The notes under the pieces were generated by a model. The model saw only the letters and a program-made list of their open reading frames with translations, was not told the origin of the DNA and did no database searches. This document shows, in pieces, positions 8,664-17,422 of a DNA stretch of 64,000 nucleotides; position 1 is the first letter of the stretch, and every line of letters starts with the position of its first letter. This DNA is from Pollutimonas bauzanensis (lineage in GTDB: Bacteria > Pseudomonadota > Gammaproteobacteria > Burkholderiales > Burkholderiaceae_B): contig NZ_FQXE01000012.1 in the NCBI RefSeq assembly GCF_900129885.1, forward strand, positions 1 through 64,000, in the 5' to 3' direction. The position numbers and the translations under genes were made by a program.

Positions 8664-8722
8664 GCCAGTCCTCCAGAATTGCATACTTGCGTTTGCGTGC
8701 GCCAATTCTGGTCTGGACTGGC
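8664..8722. terminator. Bidirectional hairpin between convergent genes
   Basis: Long imperfect inverted repeat: GCCAGTCC + CAGAATTG (8664-8681) pairs with CAATTCTG + GGACTGGC (8703-8722), with small bulges at 8672-8673 and 8711-8714. It fills the gap between the convergent DUF1772 gene and the EF-G gene and is a natural shared terminator. Confidence 0.6.
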
Positions 8723-8736
8723 ATATGGCCAACATT

Positions 8737-10839
8737 TCACTTGGCGTGCGCCGCCACGATGGTTTCGGCGATATTGCGCGGCGCTTCCGCGTAATTGCGG
8801 AATTCCATCGTGTAGGTGGCCCTGCCCTGCGTCGCCGAGCGCAGCGTGGTGGAATAGCCGAACATTTCGGACAGGGGCACGACGGCCTTGATGGCCTTGC
8901 CGCCGCCGCTGAGCTCGTCCATGCCCTGCACCATGCCGCGCCGCGAGGACAGGTCCCCCATCACGTTGCCCGCGTAGTCTTCCGGCGTCTCGACTTCCAC
9001 GGCCATCATGGGTTCGAGGATCACGGGGCCAGCCCGCTTGCAGGCTTCCTTGAAGCCGAAGATGGCGGCCATCTTGAACGCCAGTTCGGACGAGTCCACA
9101 TCGTGGTAGGAACCGAAGGTCAGATGCACTTTGACATCCACCACTGGAAAGCCCGCCAGCACGCCGGTCGCCAGCGCTTCGACCACGCCTTTCTCGACTG
9201 CAGGAATATATTCGCGGGGCACCACGCCGCCTTTTATTTCATCGAAAAACTCGAAGCCCTTGCCCTGCCCGTTGGGTTCGACCGTCAGCACCACGTGGCC
9301 GTACTGGCCCTTGCCGCCGGACTGGCGCACGAACTTGCCTTCGACATCCTTGACGGCCTTGCGTATGGTTTCGCGATAGGCGACCTGCGGCTTGCCCACG
9401 TTGGCTTGCACGCCGAACTCGCGCTTCATGCGGTCCACGATGATGTCCAGGTGCAGTTCGCCCATGCCGGAAATAATGGTCTGGCCCGACTCTTCATCGG
9501 TGCGCACCCTGAATGACGGGTCTTCCGAGGCCAGACGCTGCAGCGCGATGCCCATCTTTTCCTGGTCGGCCTTGGTCCGGGGTTCGATCGCCTGGGCGAT
9601 GACCGGCTCCGGAAACTCCATGCGCTCCAGAGTGATGATGGCATCGGCATCGCACAGGGTGTCGCCGGTCGTCACGTCCTTGAGCCCGACGCAGGCGGCT
9701 ATGTCGCCCGCGCGGATCTCGTCGACTTCCAGGCGCTCGTTGGCCTGCATCTGCACAATACGGCCGATGCGCTCCTTCTTGCCTTTGATGGGATTGTAGA
9801 CACTGTCGCCTTTCGACAGCACGCCCGAATACACTCGCACGAAAGTCAGCTGGCCCACATAGGGGTCGGTCATCAGCTTGAACGCCAGCGCGGAAAACTT
9901 TTCGGTATCGCTGGGCCGCCGAATGATTGTCTGCCCGTCATCGTCCACGCCTGCCACGGCCGGAATGTCCAGCGGCGAAGGCATCAGTTCGACCACGGCG
10001 TCCAGCATGCGCTGGACGCCTTTGTTCTTGAAGGCCGAGCCGCAGAGCATGGGCTGGATTTCACCCGCGATCGTGCGGATGCGCAGCCCGCGCGTGATCT
10101 CCTGCGTGCCAAGGCTGCCCTCTTCCAGGTATTTGTTCATCAGCGCTTCCGTGGCTTCCGCCGCGGCCTCGACCATCTTTTCGCGCCATTCCCTGGCCTG
10201 CCCGGCCAGTTCCGCGGGGATCTCTTCAAAAGAATAGGTCATGCCCTGGGTCGCGTCATCCCAAAGAATGGCCTTCATTTCGAGCAGATCCACCACGCCC
10301 TTGAACTGGTCTTCCGCGCCTATGGGTATGACGATGGGAACGGGATGAGCTTTGAGCCTGTCCACCATCATCTGCCGCACCCGGAAGAAGTCGGCTCCGA
10401 CGCGGTCCATTTTGTTGACAAAAGCCAGGCGCGGCACTTTGTGCTTGTTGGCTTGCCGCCAGACGGTTTCGGACTGGGGCTGGACGCCGCCCACGGAGTC
10501 GTAGACCATGACCACGCCGTCGAGCACGCGCATGGAGCGCTCGACCTCGATGGTGAAATCCACGTGGCCCGGGGTGTCGATGATGTTGATGCGATGCTCC
10601 GGCAGGCTTCTATCCATGCCTCTCCAGAAGCAGGTCACCGCCGATGACGTGATAGTGATGCCGCGCTCCTGTTCCTGCGCCATCCAGTCTGTGGTGGCGG
10701 CGCCATCATGCACTTCACCCAGTTTGTGGCTGGCACCGGTGTAGAACAGGATGCGTTCGGTCGTGGTGGTCTTGCCTGCGTCAATATGCGCGGAGATACC
10801 GATGTTGCGGTAGCGCTCGATGGGTGTATGGCGTGCCAT
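8737..10839 (-). CDS. fusA: Elongation factor G, second (non-str-operon) copy
   Basis: 700 residues, full length for EF-G. The G domain shows the P-loop [17 protein letters not shown] and NKMD motifs; domains II-V follow, including the [16 protein letters not shown]-like domain IV tip and the C-terminal [23 protein letters not shown] drives GTP-dependent ribosome translocation and, with RRF, recycling. The start is the ATG at 10839, giving [15 protein letters not shown], with AAGGA 6 bases upstream; a longer in-frame extension is un-EF-G-like. It is not flanked by rpsL, rpsG or tuf, so it is probably a paralogue of the housekeeping fusA. It is divergent from an ArsR-type regulator across a palindrome, which suggests conditional expression. 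Confidence 0.95.
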   Translation of the reverse strand: MARHTPIERYRNIGISAHIDAGKTTTTERILFYTGASHKLGEVHDGAATTDWMAQEQERGITITSSAVTCFWRGMDRSLPEHRINIIDTPGHVDFTIEVERSMRVLDGVVMVYDSVGGVQPQSETVWRQANKHKVPRLAFVNKMDRVGADFFRVRQMMVDRLKAHPVPIVIPIGAEDQFKGVVDLLEMKAILWDDATQGMTYSFEEIPAELAGQAREWREKMVEAAAEATEALMNKYLEEGSLGTQEITRGLRIRTIAGEIQPMLCGSAFKNKGVQRMLDAVVELMPSPLDIPAVAGVDDDGQTIIRRPSDTEKFSALAFKLMTDPYVGQLTFVRVYSGVLSKGDSVYNPIKGKKERIGRIVQMQANERLEVDEIRAGDIAACVGLKDVTTGDTLCDADAIITLERMEFPEPVIAQAIEPRTKADQEKMGIALQRLASEDPSFRVRTDEESGQTIISGMGELHLDIIVDRMKREFGVQANVGKPQVAYRETIRKAVKDVEGKFVRQSGGKGQYGHVVLTVEPNGQGKGFEFFDEIKGGVVPREYIPAVEKGVVEALATGVLAGFPVVDVKVHLTFGSYHDVDSSELAFKMAAIFGFKEACKRAGPVILEPMMAVEVETPEDYAGNVMGDLSSRRGMVQGMDELSGGGKAIKAVVPLSEMFGYSTTLRSATQGRATYTMEFRNYAEAPRNIAETIVAAHAK

Positions 10840-10918
10840 GATGGTCCTTCTGGATAGCGGTCGCCAGGTTCTGTTCGCAAGCCTGGGCCGGACGATTGCC
10901 CGGCATTGCAATATTACC

Positions 10919-10942
10919 ATTGTACGGGTATTATCGTACAAT
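10919..10942. promoter_or_regulatory. Palindromic operator between fusA paralogue and ArsR gene
   Basis: Perfect 8-base arms ATTGTACG (10919-10926) and CGTACAAT (10935-10942) around an 8-base spacer. The site lies 80 bases upstream of the EF-G start and 97 bases upstream of the ArsR-type start. I infer it is the binding site of that regulator. Confidence 0.55.
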
Positions 10943-10956
10943 CAATTTTTAGCAGA

Positions 10957-11002
10957 CCTTAAACTGCCGCCTTGAACTGCAGGCCTTAAACTACCGCCTC
11001 GA
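10957..11002. repeat. Two imperfect 19-base direct repeats in the fusA-arsR intergenic region
   Basis: CCTTAAACTGCCGCCTTGA at 10957-10975 and a copy differing at two bases at 10984-11002, a 27-base period. They sit in the leader of the ArsR-type gene. Function unknown. Confidence 0.45.
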
Positions 11003-11038
11003 TTGAAGGCTGCTCATGGCCATAGCAGAGAGGACCGA

Positions 11039-11392
11039 ATGATTCCAAACCACCCTGACCGCGACCAGATCCGCCTGGAAAACGTCCTGATCGCGCTGGG
11101 CAACCCCTTGCGCCTCGCCGCCATCCGAGTGCTTGCCCACGGCACCGAGCACGCCTGCGGCACCGTGCTGCAAGGCATATCCAAGTCCACCATGACCCAT
11201 CATTGGCGCGTTCTGCGCGACAGCGGCGTAATCTGGCAGCGGCCCTACGGGCGCGTGAACCTGTTGTCGCTGCGCCGGGAAGACCTCGACGAGCGCTTTC
11301 CCGGGCTCCTGGACGCCTTGCTGGAAGCCGTGCAGAAGGACTCGGTGACGGTGGGGGCGATTTCCAGGCATCTGCCCGAAACCGTGATTTAA
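11039..11392 (+). CDS. ArsR-family winged-helix regulator
   Basis: 117 residues. It has an N-terminal helix ending ALGNPLRLAAIRVLAHG and then a winged helix containing ISKSTMTHHWRVLRDSGV as recognition helix and YGRVNLLSLRREDLDERF as wing. This is the DUF2087-free, metal-motif-poor type of ArsR protein: I see no paired cysteines like ELCVCDL, only single Cys and His residues. The ATG at 11039 is preceded by AGAGAGGA. It is divergent from the EF-G paralogue and likely represses it and itself through the palindrome at 10919-10942. The inducing signal is unknown. Confidence 0.8.
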   Translation: MIPNHPDRDQIRLENVLIALGNPLRLAAIRVLAHGTEHACGTVLQGISKSTMTHHWRVLRDSGVIWQRPYGRVNLLSLRREDLDERFPGLLDALLEAVQKDSVTVGAISRHLPETVI

Positions 11393-11438
11393 GCCTTTAT
11401 TTGTTTTACACTAGATCAGCTAACAAGGAGCCTTTGTC

Positions 11439-11633
11439 ATGAGCACAGCCCTCTCCCCCATCGTTTCGGAATTCGAAACCGAAGAACAAGCGGCCAGCTA
11501 TGATCGCTGGTTTTGTGGGAGAGTGCGGGCAAGCCTCGCCGATCCTCGTCCTAGTATTCCCCATGACCAAGTGATGGCTCGCATGGATGCCATCATTGAA
11601 AATGCAGAAAAACGGCAGGCGGAACAGGAATAA
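11439..11633 (+). CDS. RelB/ParD-like small antitoxin
   Basis: 64 residues, acidic, with a SEFETEEQAASYDRWF start and an IPHDQVMARMDAIIENAEK helix. This layout is common in antitoxins of RelE/ParE modules called stability proteins, in which the DNA-binding N-terminus may be reduced. AAGGAG lies 9 bases upstream of the ATG. The toxin gene follows after 80 bases, a wider gap than usual for a TA pair. Confidence 0.65.
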   Translation: MSTALSPIVSEFETEEQAASYDRWFCGRVRASLADPRPSIPHDQVMARMDAIIENAEKRQAEQE

Positions 11634-11713
11634 AACATAGCGCTTCCTAAAGGTAGTGACTACAAAAAATAAGCCTACTAATAGGCACATGCCTGGCATA
11701 TGGCCTGAACAAG

Positions 11714-11989
11714 ATGCTGAAGATCTCCTGGCTTTCCACCGCTACTGACGACCTAGCGGAAATCATCACCTACATTGCCGAGCGTAGCCCGAAAGCGGCG
11801 AGAAACCTCAAAGAACGTATTCAAGACTCAGTGCTGCCGGTAGCGGACCACCCCTACCTGTATAAACAGGGTCGCGTACCAGGCACGCGAGAAATCGTCA
11901 CGCATCCGAACTACATCATCATTTATCGGATCACCCACACGGACATCGAAGTCATCAACGTCCTGCACGCTCGCCGGGAATACCCCTAA
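11714..11989 (+). CDS. RelE/ParE-family toxin
   Basis: 91 residues with the full ParE-like pattern: ISWLSTATDDLAEIITYI, a central helix ending LKERIQDSVLPVADHPYLYKQGR, then PGTREIVTHPNYIIIYRI and VINVLHARREYP at the C-terminus. The family either poisons gyrase (ParE) or cleaves mRNA on the ribosome (RelE); sequence alone does not decide which. It is paired with the upstream 64-residue antitoxin gene and looks intact. Confidence 0.85.
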   Translation: MLKISWLSTATDDLAEIITYIAERSPKAARNLKERIQDSVLPVADHPYLYKQGRVPGTREIVTHPNYIIIYRITHTDIEVINVLHARREYP

Positions 11990-12072
11990 ACTGGCCCGAC
12001 CTCGGCAAGTATCTTATTGCTCCTTTTGCGCATGGAATGTCTATCCACGTCAGGGCGGCGATCTGATCCAGT

Positions 12073-12105
12073 GGCTGGCCCTGGCCCATATGGCCAGGGC
12101 CAGCC
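12073..12105 (-). terminator. Strong GC hairpin after the pirin gene
   Basis: Perfect 14-base arms GGCTGGCCCTGGCC (12073-12086) and GGCCAGGGCCAGCC (12092-12105), with CATAT as loop, 6 bases past the pirin stop. No T-run follows, so it may act as a pause or mRNA 3' stabiliser as well as a terminator. Confidence 0.55.
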
Positions 12106-12111
12106 GCGGGC

Positions 12112-12978
12112 TCAGGAATGCATCTGGCCGTAGCGGCCGCTATTGAAATCCGCGATCGCCTGGACGATCTCGGCCCGGCTATTCATCACGAAGGGGCCAT
12201 GGCCAACGATGGGCTCGTCGATAGGCTCGCCGCTGAGCAGGAGCAGGCTCACATCGGTGTTGGCCTCGATCGCCACCTCGCTGCCCTCGCGGTCGAGCTG
12301 CACCAATTGCGCTTCGCGCGCAACCTCGCTGCCATTGACCAGCACCGTGCCATGCAGCACCACCAGCGCCAGCGCGCGGCCCGCCTTCACACTGAACCGG
12401 GCGGCGGCGCCCTGGTTCAAGCGCACATCCCAGACATCCATAGGCGTATGGGTGCGCGCCGGGCCGGAACGGCCGCCGAACTCGCCCGCGATCACGCGCA
12501 CCCTGCCCGCGCCGGCGGGCAAGTCCACCGAAGGAATGTCCCGATCCAGCAGGGTCTGGTAGCCTGGCTCTGCCATCTTGTCCTTGGCGGGCAAATTGAC
12601 CCAGAGCTGCACCATTTCCAGCGTACCGCCTTGGCGCGTGAACGCTTCCGAATGAAATTCCTCATGCAGGATGCCGCCGGCCGCCGTCATCCATTGCACA
12701 TCGCCGGGGCCTATGCGGCCGCCGGCGCCAGTGGAATCGCGGTGCTCGACCTCGCCCTGGTAGACGATGGTGACCGTTTCGAAGCCGCGGTGCGGATGCT
12801 CGCCGACGCCGCGCGGGCGCGCGGCGGGGGTAAATTGCGCCGGGCCGGCGTAATCGAGCAACAGGAAGGGGCTCAGATGCGCGCCGTGACTGGTGTAACT
12901 GAACAGCGAACGCACTGGAAAGCCGTCGCCCACCCAGTGCGGACGCGGAGCGCTGTAGATGCCGAGTATCTTTTTCAT
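12112..12978 (-). CDS. Pirin-family cupin protein
   Basis: 288 residues. The N-terminal cupin carries the pirin metal motif (GEHPHRGFETVTIVYQGEVEHRDS split over two strands, with His and Glu ligands), followed by GPGDVQWMTAAGGILHEE and a QLWVNLPAKDKM segment. A C-terminal pirin_C cupin ends at GEPIDEPIVGHGPFVMNS. Bacterial pirins are iron-binding, and some have quercetinase or redox-sensor activity; the substrate here cannot be read. AGGAG is 9 bases upstream of the ATG. It is divergent from a LysR gene, which likely controls it, as is common for this pair. Confidence 0.93.
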   Translation of the reverse strand: MKKILGIYSAPRPHWVGDGFPVRSLFSYTSHGAHLSPFLLLDYAGPAQFTPAARPRGVGEHPHRGFETVTIVYQGEVEHRDSTGAGGRIGPGDVQWMTAAGGILHEEFHSEAFTRQGGTLEMVQLWVNLPAKDKMAEPGYQTLLDRDIPSVDLPAGAGRVRVIAGEFGGRSGPARTHTPMDVWDVRLNQGAAARFSVKAGRALALVVLHGTVLVNGSEVAREAQLVQLDREGSEVAIEANTDVSLLLLSGEPIDEPIVGHGPFVMNSRAEIVQAIADFNSGRYGQMHS

Positions 12979-13103
12979 GCCTGTCTATCTCCTGTATGCC
13001 GGGCGGCTGTCGCCGCGGACCATGGATAAATGATAAACATGGAACGATAATCCCGGTAGAGGGTAATATTTGATCTCAGTGTCCCATTTGAAGAACGACC
13101 CCC

Positions 13104-14009
13104 ATGCAAGACTTGAACGATCTCTATTATTTTGTACAAGTAGTGGAGCACGGCGGCTTCGCCCCGGCCGGCCGGGCGCTTGGGGTGCCCAAATCCAAGC
13201 TGAGCCGGCGCATCGCCTTGCTGGAGGAGCGGCTGGGCGCGCGCCTGATCCAGCGCTCGACGCGGCGCTTCACCGTCACGGACATCGGCCGGACCTACTA
13301 CACCCATTGCAAAGCCATGCTGGTGGAAGCCGAGGCGGCCGATGAGGCCATCGCGCTGAGCCATGCCCAGCCGCGCGGCATCGTGCGCATGGCCTGCCCC
13401 GTGGCGCTGCTCGATGCGCGCATCGGCGACATGGTGGCCGCATTCATGGCCCAGTGCCCGCTGGTGCAGATCCATCTGGAGGAAACCAACCGGCGCGTGG
13501 ACCTGGTGGGTGAAGGCATGGACGTGGCCATCCGGGTGCGCCCGCCCCCTCTGCAAGACAGCGACCTGGTGATGCGCGTCCTGTCCGATCGCGGCCAATG
13601 CCTGGTGGCCAGCCCGTCCCTGCTGGCGCAGTCGGGCGCGCCCCAGGCGCCTGCCGACCTGGCCCGGCTGCCCAGCCTGGAGCTGGGCGCGCCGCAAAAC
13701 GAGCATGTCTGGAATCTATTCGGCCCGGATGGCGCGCACGCCGCCATCCATCACCAACCGCGCCTGATCACACGCGCGATGCCGGCGCTGCGGGCGGCCG
13801 CCGTCGCGGGCGTGGGCGTCGTGCAATTGCCGACGATGATGGTGCGCGAGCAGATCTCCCGCGGCGAGCTGATCCAGGTGATACCGGGGTGGGCGCCGAG
13901 GCGCGAGATCATACACGCGGTATTTGCCTCGCGGCGGGGCCTGTTGCCCTCGGTCAGGGCGCTGATCGATTTTCTGGGGGATCGTTTCAACGAACTCAAA
14001 GAGGATTGA
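13104..14009 (+). CDS. LysR-family regulator divergent from pirin
   Basis: 301 residues. The N-terminal winged HTH is canonical: LNDLYYFVQVVEHGGFAPAG, then RALGVPKSKLSRRIALLEER and LIQRSTRRFTVTDIG. A periplasmic-binding-like effector domain follows from about residue 90, closest in style to the CrgA/PA0477-like group seen beside pirins. The 125-base intergenic region shared with the pirin gene probably holds its binding site. The effector is unknown. Confidence 0.92.
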   Translation: MQDLNDLYYFVQVVEHGGFAPAGRALGVPKSKLSRRIALLEERLGARLIQRSTRRFTVTDIGRTYYTHCKAMLVEAEAADEAIALSHAQPRGIVRMACPVALLDARIGDMVAAFMAQCPLVQIHLEETNRRVDLVGEGMDVAIRVRPPPLQDSDLVMRVLSDRGQCLVASPSLLAQSGAPQAPADLARLPSLELGAPQNEHVWNLFGPDGAHAAIHHQPRLITRAMPALRAAAVAGVGVVQLPTMMVREQISRGELIQVIPGWAPRREIIHAVFASRRGLLPSVRALIDFLGDRFNELKED

Positions 14010-14129
14010 CATACGCCATCGTTCGCGTGCGGAAAGCTATGCGCCGCTTGCCAGGCCACAGGATAGGGTAAGAAAATAGCAGGCGCGCGGCGTCAATGGC
14101 CTGGAATATTTGTGCCCGGAATATTTGAA

Positions 14130-14621
14130 ATGATGGAACTGGAACCGTTACATATTCGTATCAGCGTCAGGGATCAAACCCTGCGTCTCGCTGGCGCGGC
14201 ACAGAAAATCTACTATCCGATTTCAACCGCCAGGCTGGGAGTCGGCTGCGGCTTTGGGAGTTTTCGCACGCCCACGGGCTTGCACAGAGTTCGAATAAAA
14301 ATCGGGGCCGGCCTGCCCATCAACAGCATCCTGGCCGCCCGGCGACCGACAGGAATGCTGCTGGATGACGAGCTTCAGCATAGCAATCCCGGTCGCGACT
14401 GGATACTGACACGCATTCTTTGGCTTGACGGCCTAGAGCTCGGAATTAACAAGGGAGGACTCGTGGATACTTTGCGCAGACATATTTACATCCATGGGAC
14501 TGCGGACGAGGCATCAATAGGAAAACCTGCGTCACACGGCTGTATCAGGATGCGAAACGCCGACCTGGTGGATCTATTTGACAGAGTACAGAACGGCGTG
14601 CAAGTCGTGATAGAAGCGTGA
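14130..14621 (+). CDS. L,D-transpeptidase (YkuD domain) without signal peptide
   Basis: About 163 residues. The YkuD catalytic signature is complete: HGTADEASIGKPASHGCIRM with catalytic His and Cys, followed by NADLVDLFDRV. Such enzymes make 3-3 peptidoglycan crosslinks or attach proteins to the wall in the periplasm, yet no signal peptide or membrane anchor is visible from any plausible start (ATG 14130, ATG 14133 or GTG 14112). The upstream GGAATATTTG is duplicated in front of the GTG and the ATG, so the start is uncertain. It is a single-gene unit upstream of the patatin gene. Confidence 0.85.
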   Translation: MMELEPLHIRISVRDQTLRLAGAAQKIYYPISTARLGVGCGFGSFRTPTGLHRVRIKIGAGLPINSILAARRPTGMLLDDELQHSNPGRDWILTRILWLDGLELGINKGGLVDTLRRHIYIHGTADEASIGKPASHGCIRMRNADLVDLFDRVQNGVQVVIEA

Positions 14622-14771
14622 TCTCAGCAATAACGGTTCGCGAGAAAATATATATTTATTCGACACATATGCCTCCCCAGTGCTATGCTGCAATGCAACA
14701 TAACAAGCTAGAACCGTCGATTTTGATCCTGGAGACGAGACAAGGCCATCTCTTTCGAGACAGGAGGCACT

Positions 14772-15797
14772 ATGTTCTTTTCAAGACAGGGCCGGCGGAC
14801 CATCAACCTGGGTCTGCAAGGCGGGGGCGCCCACGGCGCATTCACCTGGGGCGTGCTGGACTATCTGCTTGAGGACGGCCGCCTGGAGTTCGAGGGGGTC
14901 AGCGGCACCAGCGCGGGCGCGATGAACGCGGTCATTCTCGCCCATGGCCTGCTCGATGGCGGCCGCGACGGAGCGCGCGCTGCACTGCACAAATTCTGGG
15001 ACGCCGTGGCTGAAGCATTGCCCTTCGACATGGCGCTGCAGAAGGCGGATGGACAGACGGTGACCCTGGCCCCCGCGCTCAAGCTGTGGCTGCACTGGAC
15101 GCAATATCTCGCGCCGCATGAATTAAATCCCTTCGACCTCAATCCCCTCCGGGACATCCTCCTGGAGCAAGTCGATTTCGAGCGTTTGCGCGCGCACAGC
15201 CCGGTCAAGCTGTTTATTGCCGCGGCCAACGCCAACTCGGGCAAGGTGCGGGTGTTTCGCGGGCCTGAGATCGGGGTGGACGCCATCCTGGCGTCAGCCT
15301 GCCTGCCCACGGTGCAGCGCACAGTGCAGATCGATGGCGAGCCCTACTGGGATGGCGGCTATGTGGCCAATCCCGCCGTCTTCCCCTTGTTTTATGAATG
15401 CGCCGCGAACGACATATTGCTCGTGCTGCTGACTCCGCTGAAACACCAGGGCACCCCTCGCAGCGCCGAGGAAATCAAGAACCGGATACTAGAGCTGGGC
15501 TTCAATGCGACTTTCCTGCGCGAAATGCGCATGTTTGCCTATATGCAAAAGCAGGCCCATGCGTCGCGGCTGCGTATCGGGTATTTCGAGCGGCGCATGG
15601 CCAGGGCGAATTTCCACATCATTGAAGCGGAAGCCACGCTAAGGGAACTGAAACCGGAAACCAAGCTGGCCGCCAGCAAGTGGTTCTTCGCCATGCTGCG
15701 AGACCTGGGAAGGGCCCAGGCGCAGGCGTGGCTGCAAGCGCATTACGCCGATATAGGCAGGAATTCCACGGTGGACCTGGCCGAACTTTTCTATTGA
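14772..15797 (+). CDS. Patatin-like phospholipase
   Basis: 341 residues. All patatin elements are present: the oxyanion-hole GGGAHG at about residues 17-22, the nucleophile elbow GTSAG at about 45-49 and the catalytic DGG at about 194-196. This gives a Ser-Asp dyad lipid acyl hydrolase. There is no signal peptide, so it is probably cytosolic or membrane-peripheral. The C-terminal ~100 residues hold a basic helical segment. AGGAGGC lies about 6 bases upstream of the ATG. Confidence 0.92.
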   Translation: MFFSRQGRRTINLGLQGGGAHGAFTWGVLDYLLEDGRLEFEGVSGTSAGAMNAVILAHGLLDGGRDGARAALHKFWDAVAEALPFDMALQKADGQTVTLAPALKLWLHWTQYLAPHELNPFDLNPLRDILLEQVDFERLRAHSPVKLFIAAANANSGKVRVFRGPEIGVDAILASACLPTVQRTVQIDGEPYWDGGYVANPAVFPLFYECAANDILLVLLTPLKHQGTPRSAEEIKNRILELGFNATFLREMRMFAYMQKQAHASRLRIGYFERRMARANFHIIEAEATLRELKPETKLAASKWFFAMLRDLGRAQAQAWLQAHYADIGRNSTVDLAELFY

Positions 15798-15856
15798 CCA
15801 CGAGCCTGAGCGCAAGCCTCGCCTTTCAGGGCGAGGTCAAGCGAGGCGGGACCAAT

Positions 15857-15875
15857 GGGGCGCCGAAGGCGCCCC
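15857..15875. repeat. Short GC hairpin after the patatin gene
   Basis: Arms GGGGCGCC (15857-15864) and GGCGCCCC (15868-15875) around GAA. It is the first of two hairpins in tandem after the patatin stop. Confidence 0.5.
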
Positions 15876-15891
15876 CGCGTTATGGCGAAGA

Positions 15892-15915
15892 AGCTCCGGC
15901 CGACAGGCCGGAGCT
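15892..15915 (+). terminator. Hairpin terminator candidate after the patatin gene
   Basis: Perfect 10-base arms AGCTCCGGCC (15892-15901) and GGCCGGAGCT (15906-15915) with a GACA loop, followed by CTTGCGATT. Likely terminator of the patatin transcript. Confidence 0.55.
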
Positions 15916-15957
15916 CTTGCGATTAAAATGCAGGCCACGATCAATACGAGCAGAAAA

Positions 15958-16302
15958 ATGATAAACAAGAACCGCAGTGCAGGGCCCGAGGCTGTTGCCG
16001 CGTTCATTCGCGATATGCAACTTCCTTTCGCGGCAGGCCAGGATGCGCAGGCTGAACTCTATGTTTCCGCCAAGGCGGGCGATAAATGGCGATTGACGCG
16101 CGCCAGCCTGGCCGTCGACTTCCGCTACAAGGACGGCGCGCCGGAAGTCCACATAGCGTCAATCGGGCCGCCTTTCTACAGGGCCTACCAGCCGCTGGCC
16201 GGCACGCATTTCAGCTACGACACCTTGAAGGCCAAGCTATTTATCGAGGGGCATTTGAACAAGGGCAGAGGCGACCCCTACGTTATCTGCCTGTCGCGCT
16301 AG
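15958..16302 (+). CDS. Hypothetical protein
   Basis: About 114 residues from ATG 15958, or 124 from ATG 15928; neither has a clear ribosome site, but 15928 sits only 12 bases after the hairpin. The protein is soluble. It has a VDFRYKDGAPEVHIASIGPPF segment that looks like two antiparallel strands, and a C-terminal SYDTLKAKLFIEGHLNKG. No family recognised. Confidence 0.5.
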   Translation: MINKNRSAGPEAVAAFIRDMQLPFAAGQDAQAELYVSAKAGDKWRLTRASLAVDFRYKDGAPEVHIASIGPPFYRAYQPLAGTHFSYDTLKAKLFIEGHLNKGRGDPYVICLSR

Positions 16303-16343
16303 CTTCCCGCTCCAGGCCGCGGGAAGGCGACGCGGCGCCGGCG

Positions 16344-16565
16344 CTACTTGACTTCTTCTATGCTGCGGACTTCGGCGGAGTTCACCTTGACTTCCTTGCC
16401 GTCTTTCTCGTAGGTGACAAAGCCATCTTTCTTGTTGATTTCGGGCTTGTCCGCGGTCATGGTCTTCTGGCCATCGACCGTGGTGACCTCTGTCGGCGTC
16501 GAGCAGGCGGCAAGGGCGCCGCAGCCCGCAATCGCCACTATGGATAAGAGTTTCTTCAGGGTCAT
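16344..16565 (-). CDS. YgdI/YgdR-type (DUF903) small lipoprotein
   Basis: 73 residues: a lipoprotein signal peptide with lipobox ending ALAAC at about residue 21, then a short beta-barrel-like SH3 domain (VTTVDGQKTMTADKPEINKK, then GFVTYEKDGKEVKV). DUF903 lipoproteins have one such domain and no established biochemical role. The family match is good in length, lipobox and the repeated strand pattern. Confidence 0.8.
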   Translation of the reverse strand: MTLKKLLSIVAIAGCGALAACSTPTEVTTVDGQKTMTADKPEINKKDGFVTYEKDGKEVKVNSAEVRSIEEVK

Positions 16566-16718
16566 GATGGGGCTCCGGGGAATGATAGAACAGACACGGT
16601 AACAAGGCCGCGCCAGCGGCGTTGTAAGCTTGTGTCAGCGTCGGCCACAGAGTCCTACCCTCCTGCCCGGCCCGGATCGGCGCCCGGACCAGCGCCCCAG
16701 CCCCAAGGCGTCGAAACT

Positions 16719-17333
16719 TCAGGCCCGCGCCGCCTCGTAGCGGCGCGCCACCTCGGCCCAGTCGATGACGTTATAGAAAGCGCCGATGTATTCCGGCCGC
16801 CGGTTCTGGTACTTCAGATAGTAGGCATGTTCCCAGACATCCAGGCCCAGAACCGGCACATTGCCGGTCATCAAGGGGCTGTCCTGGTTGCCGGTGCTTT
16901 CGACTACGAGCTTGCCTTGCGGCCCGAGGCTGAGCCAGGCCCAGCCGCTGCCAAAGCGGGTCAAGGCGGCCTTGGTGAAAGCCTCGCGAAATGCCGCGAT
17001 GCCGCCCAGGTCGGCCTCGATGGCCGCCGCCAGGGCGCCGCCAGGCTCGCCGCCGCCCTGGGGCGACATCACGGTCCAGAACAGGCTGTGGTTGGCGTGC
17101 CCTCCCCCGTTGTTGCGCACGGCGCCCCGCAGCGCCTCGGGCAAGGTGTCCAGCCGCGCTATCAGGGTTTCCACCGGCACATCTTCTGTCAGCCCCGCGC
17201 CTTCCAGCGCCGCGTTCAGATTGTTCACATAGGCCTGATGGTGCTTGCTGTAGTGGATTTCCATTGTCAATGCATCAATGTGGGGCTCCAGGGCGTCGTA
17301 GGCATAAGGCAGAGGCGGAAGGGTATAGGTCAT
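16719..17333 (-). CDS. sodA: Manganese-type superoxide dismutase
   Basis: 204 residues. The metal ligands are in place: the first His in [13 protein letters not shown], the second in NHSLFW, and DVWEHAYY supplying Asp and His. [20 protein letters not shown] and NQDSPL fit the Mn-type subgroup and closely resemble Pseudomonas SodM/SodA. ATG 17333 was chosen because it gives the family start [18 protein letters not shown], with GGAG 8 bases upstream. It follows the small TPR-protein gene on the same strand. In Pseudomonas the Fur-controlled fagA-fumC-orfX-sodA operon has the same last two genes, and a Fur-like box precedes the pair here. Confidence 0.93.
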   Translation of the reverse strand: MTYTLPPLPYAYDALEPHIDALTMEIHYSKHHQAYVNNLNAALEGAGLTEDVPVETLIARLDTLPEALRGAVRNNGGGHANHSLFWTVMSPQGGGEPGGALAAAIEADLGGIAAFREAFTKAALTRFGSGWAWLSLGPQGKLVVESTGNQDSPLMTGNVPVLGLDVWEHAYYLKYQNRRPEYIGAFYNVIDWAEVARRYEAARA

Positions 17334-17346
17334 GCAAAAGTCTCCA

Positions 17347-17382
17347 AGTGTGCTCCCCCAAGAGGAAACGAGTGTGCTCCCC
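17347..17382. repeat. Direct repeat in the sodA leader
   Basis: AGTGTGCTCCCC occurs at 17347-17358 and 17371-17382 (24-base period), between the TPR gene and sodA, overlapping the sodA ribosome-site region. Role unknown. Confidence 0.45.
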
Positions 17383-17422
17383 AAGGGGAAGGTCAGTTGC
17401 GGCGGCGAACCCGCCGCCGCGT

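Noticed and set aside
8725-10744. Long frames opposite the EF-G gene
   Set aside because: His/Arg/Gly-rich shadows of a highly conserved protein; no ribosome sites or motifs.
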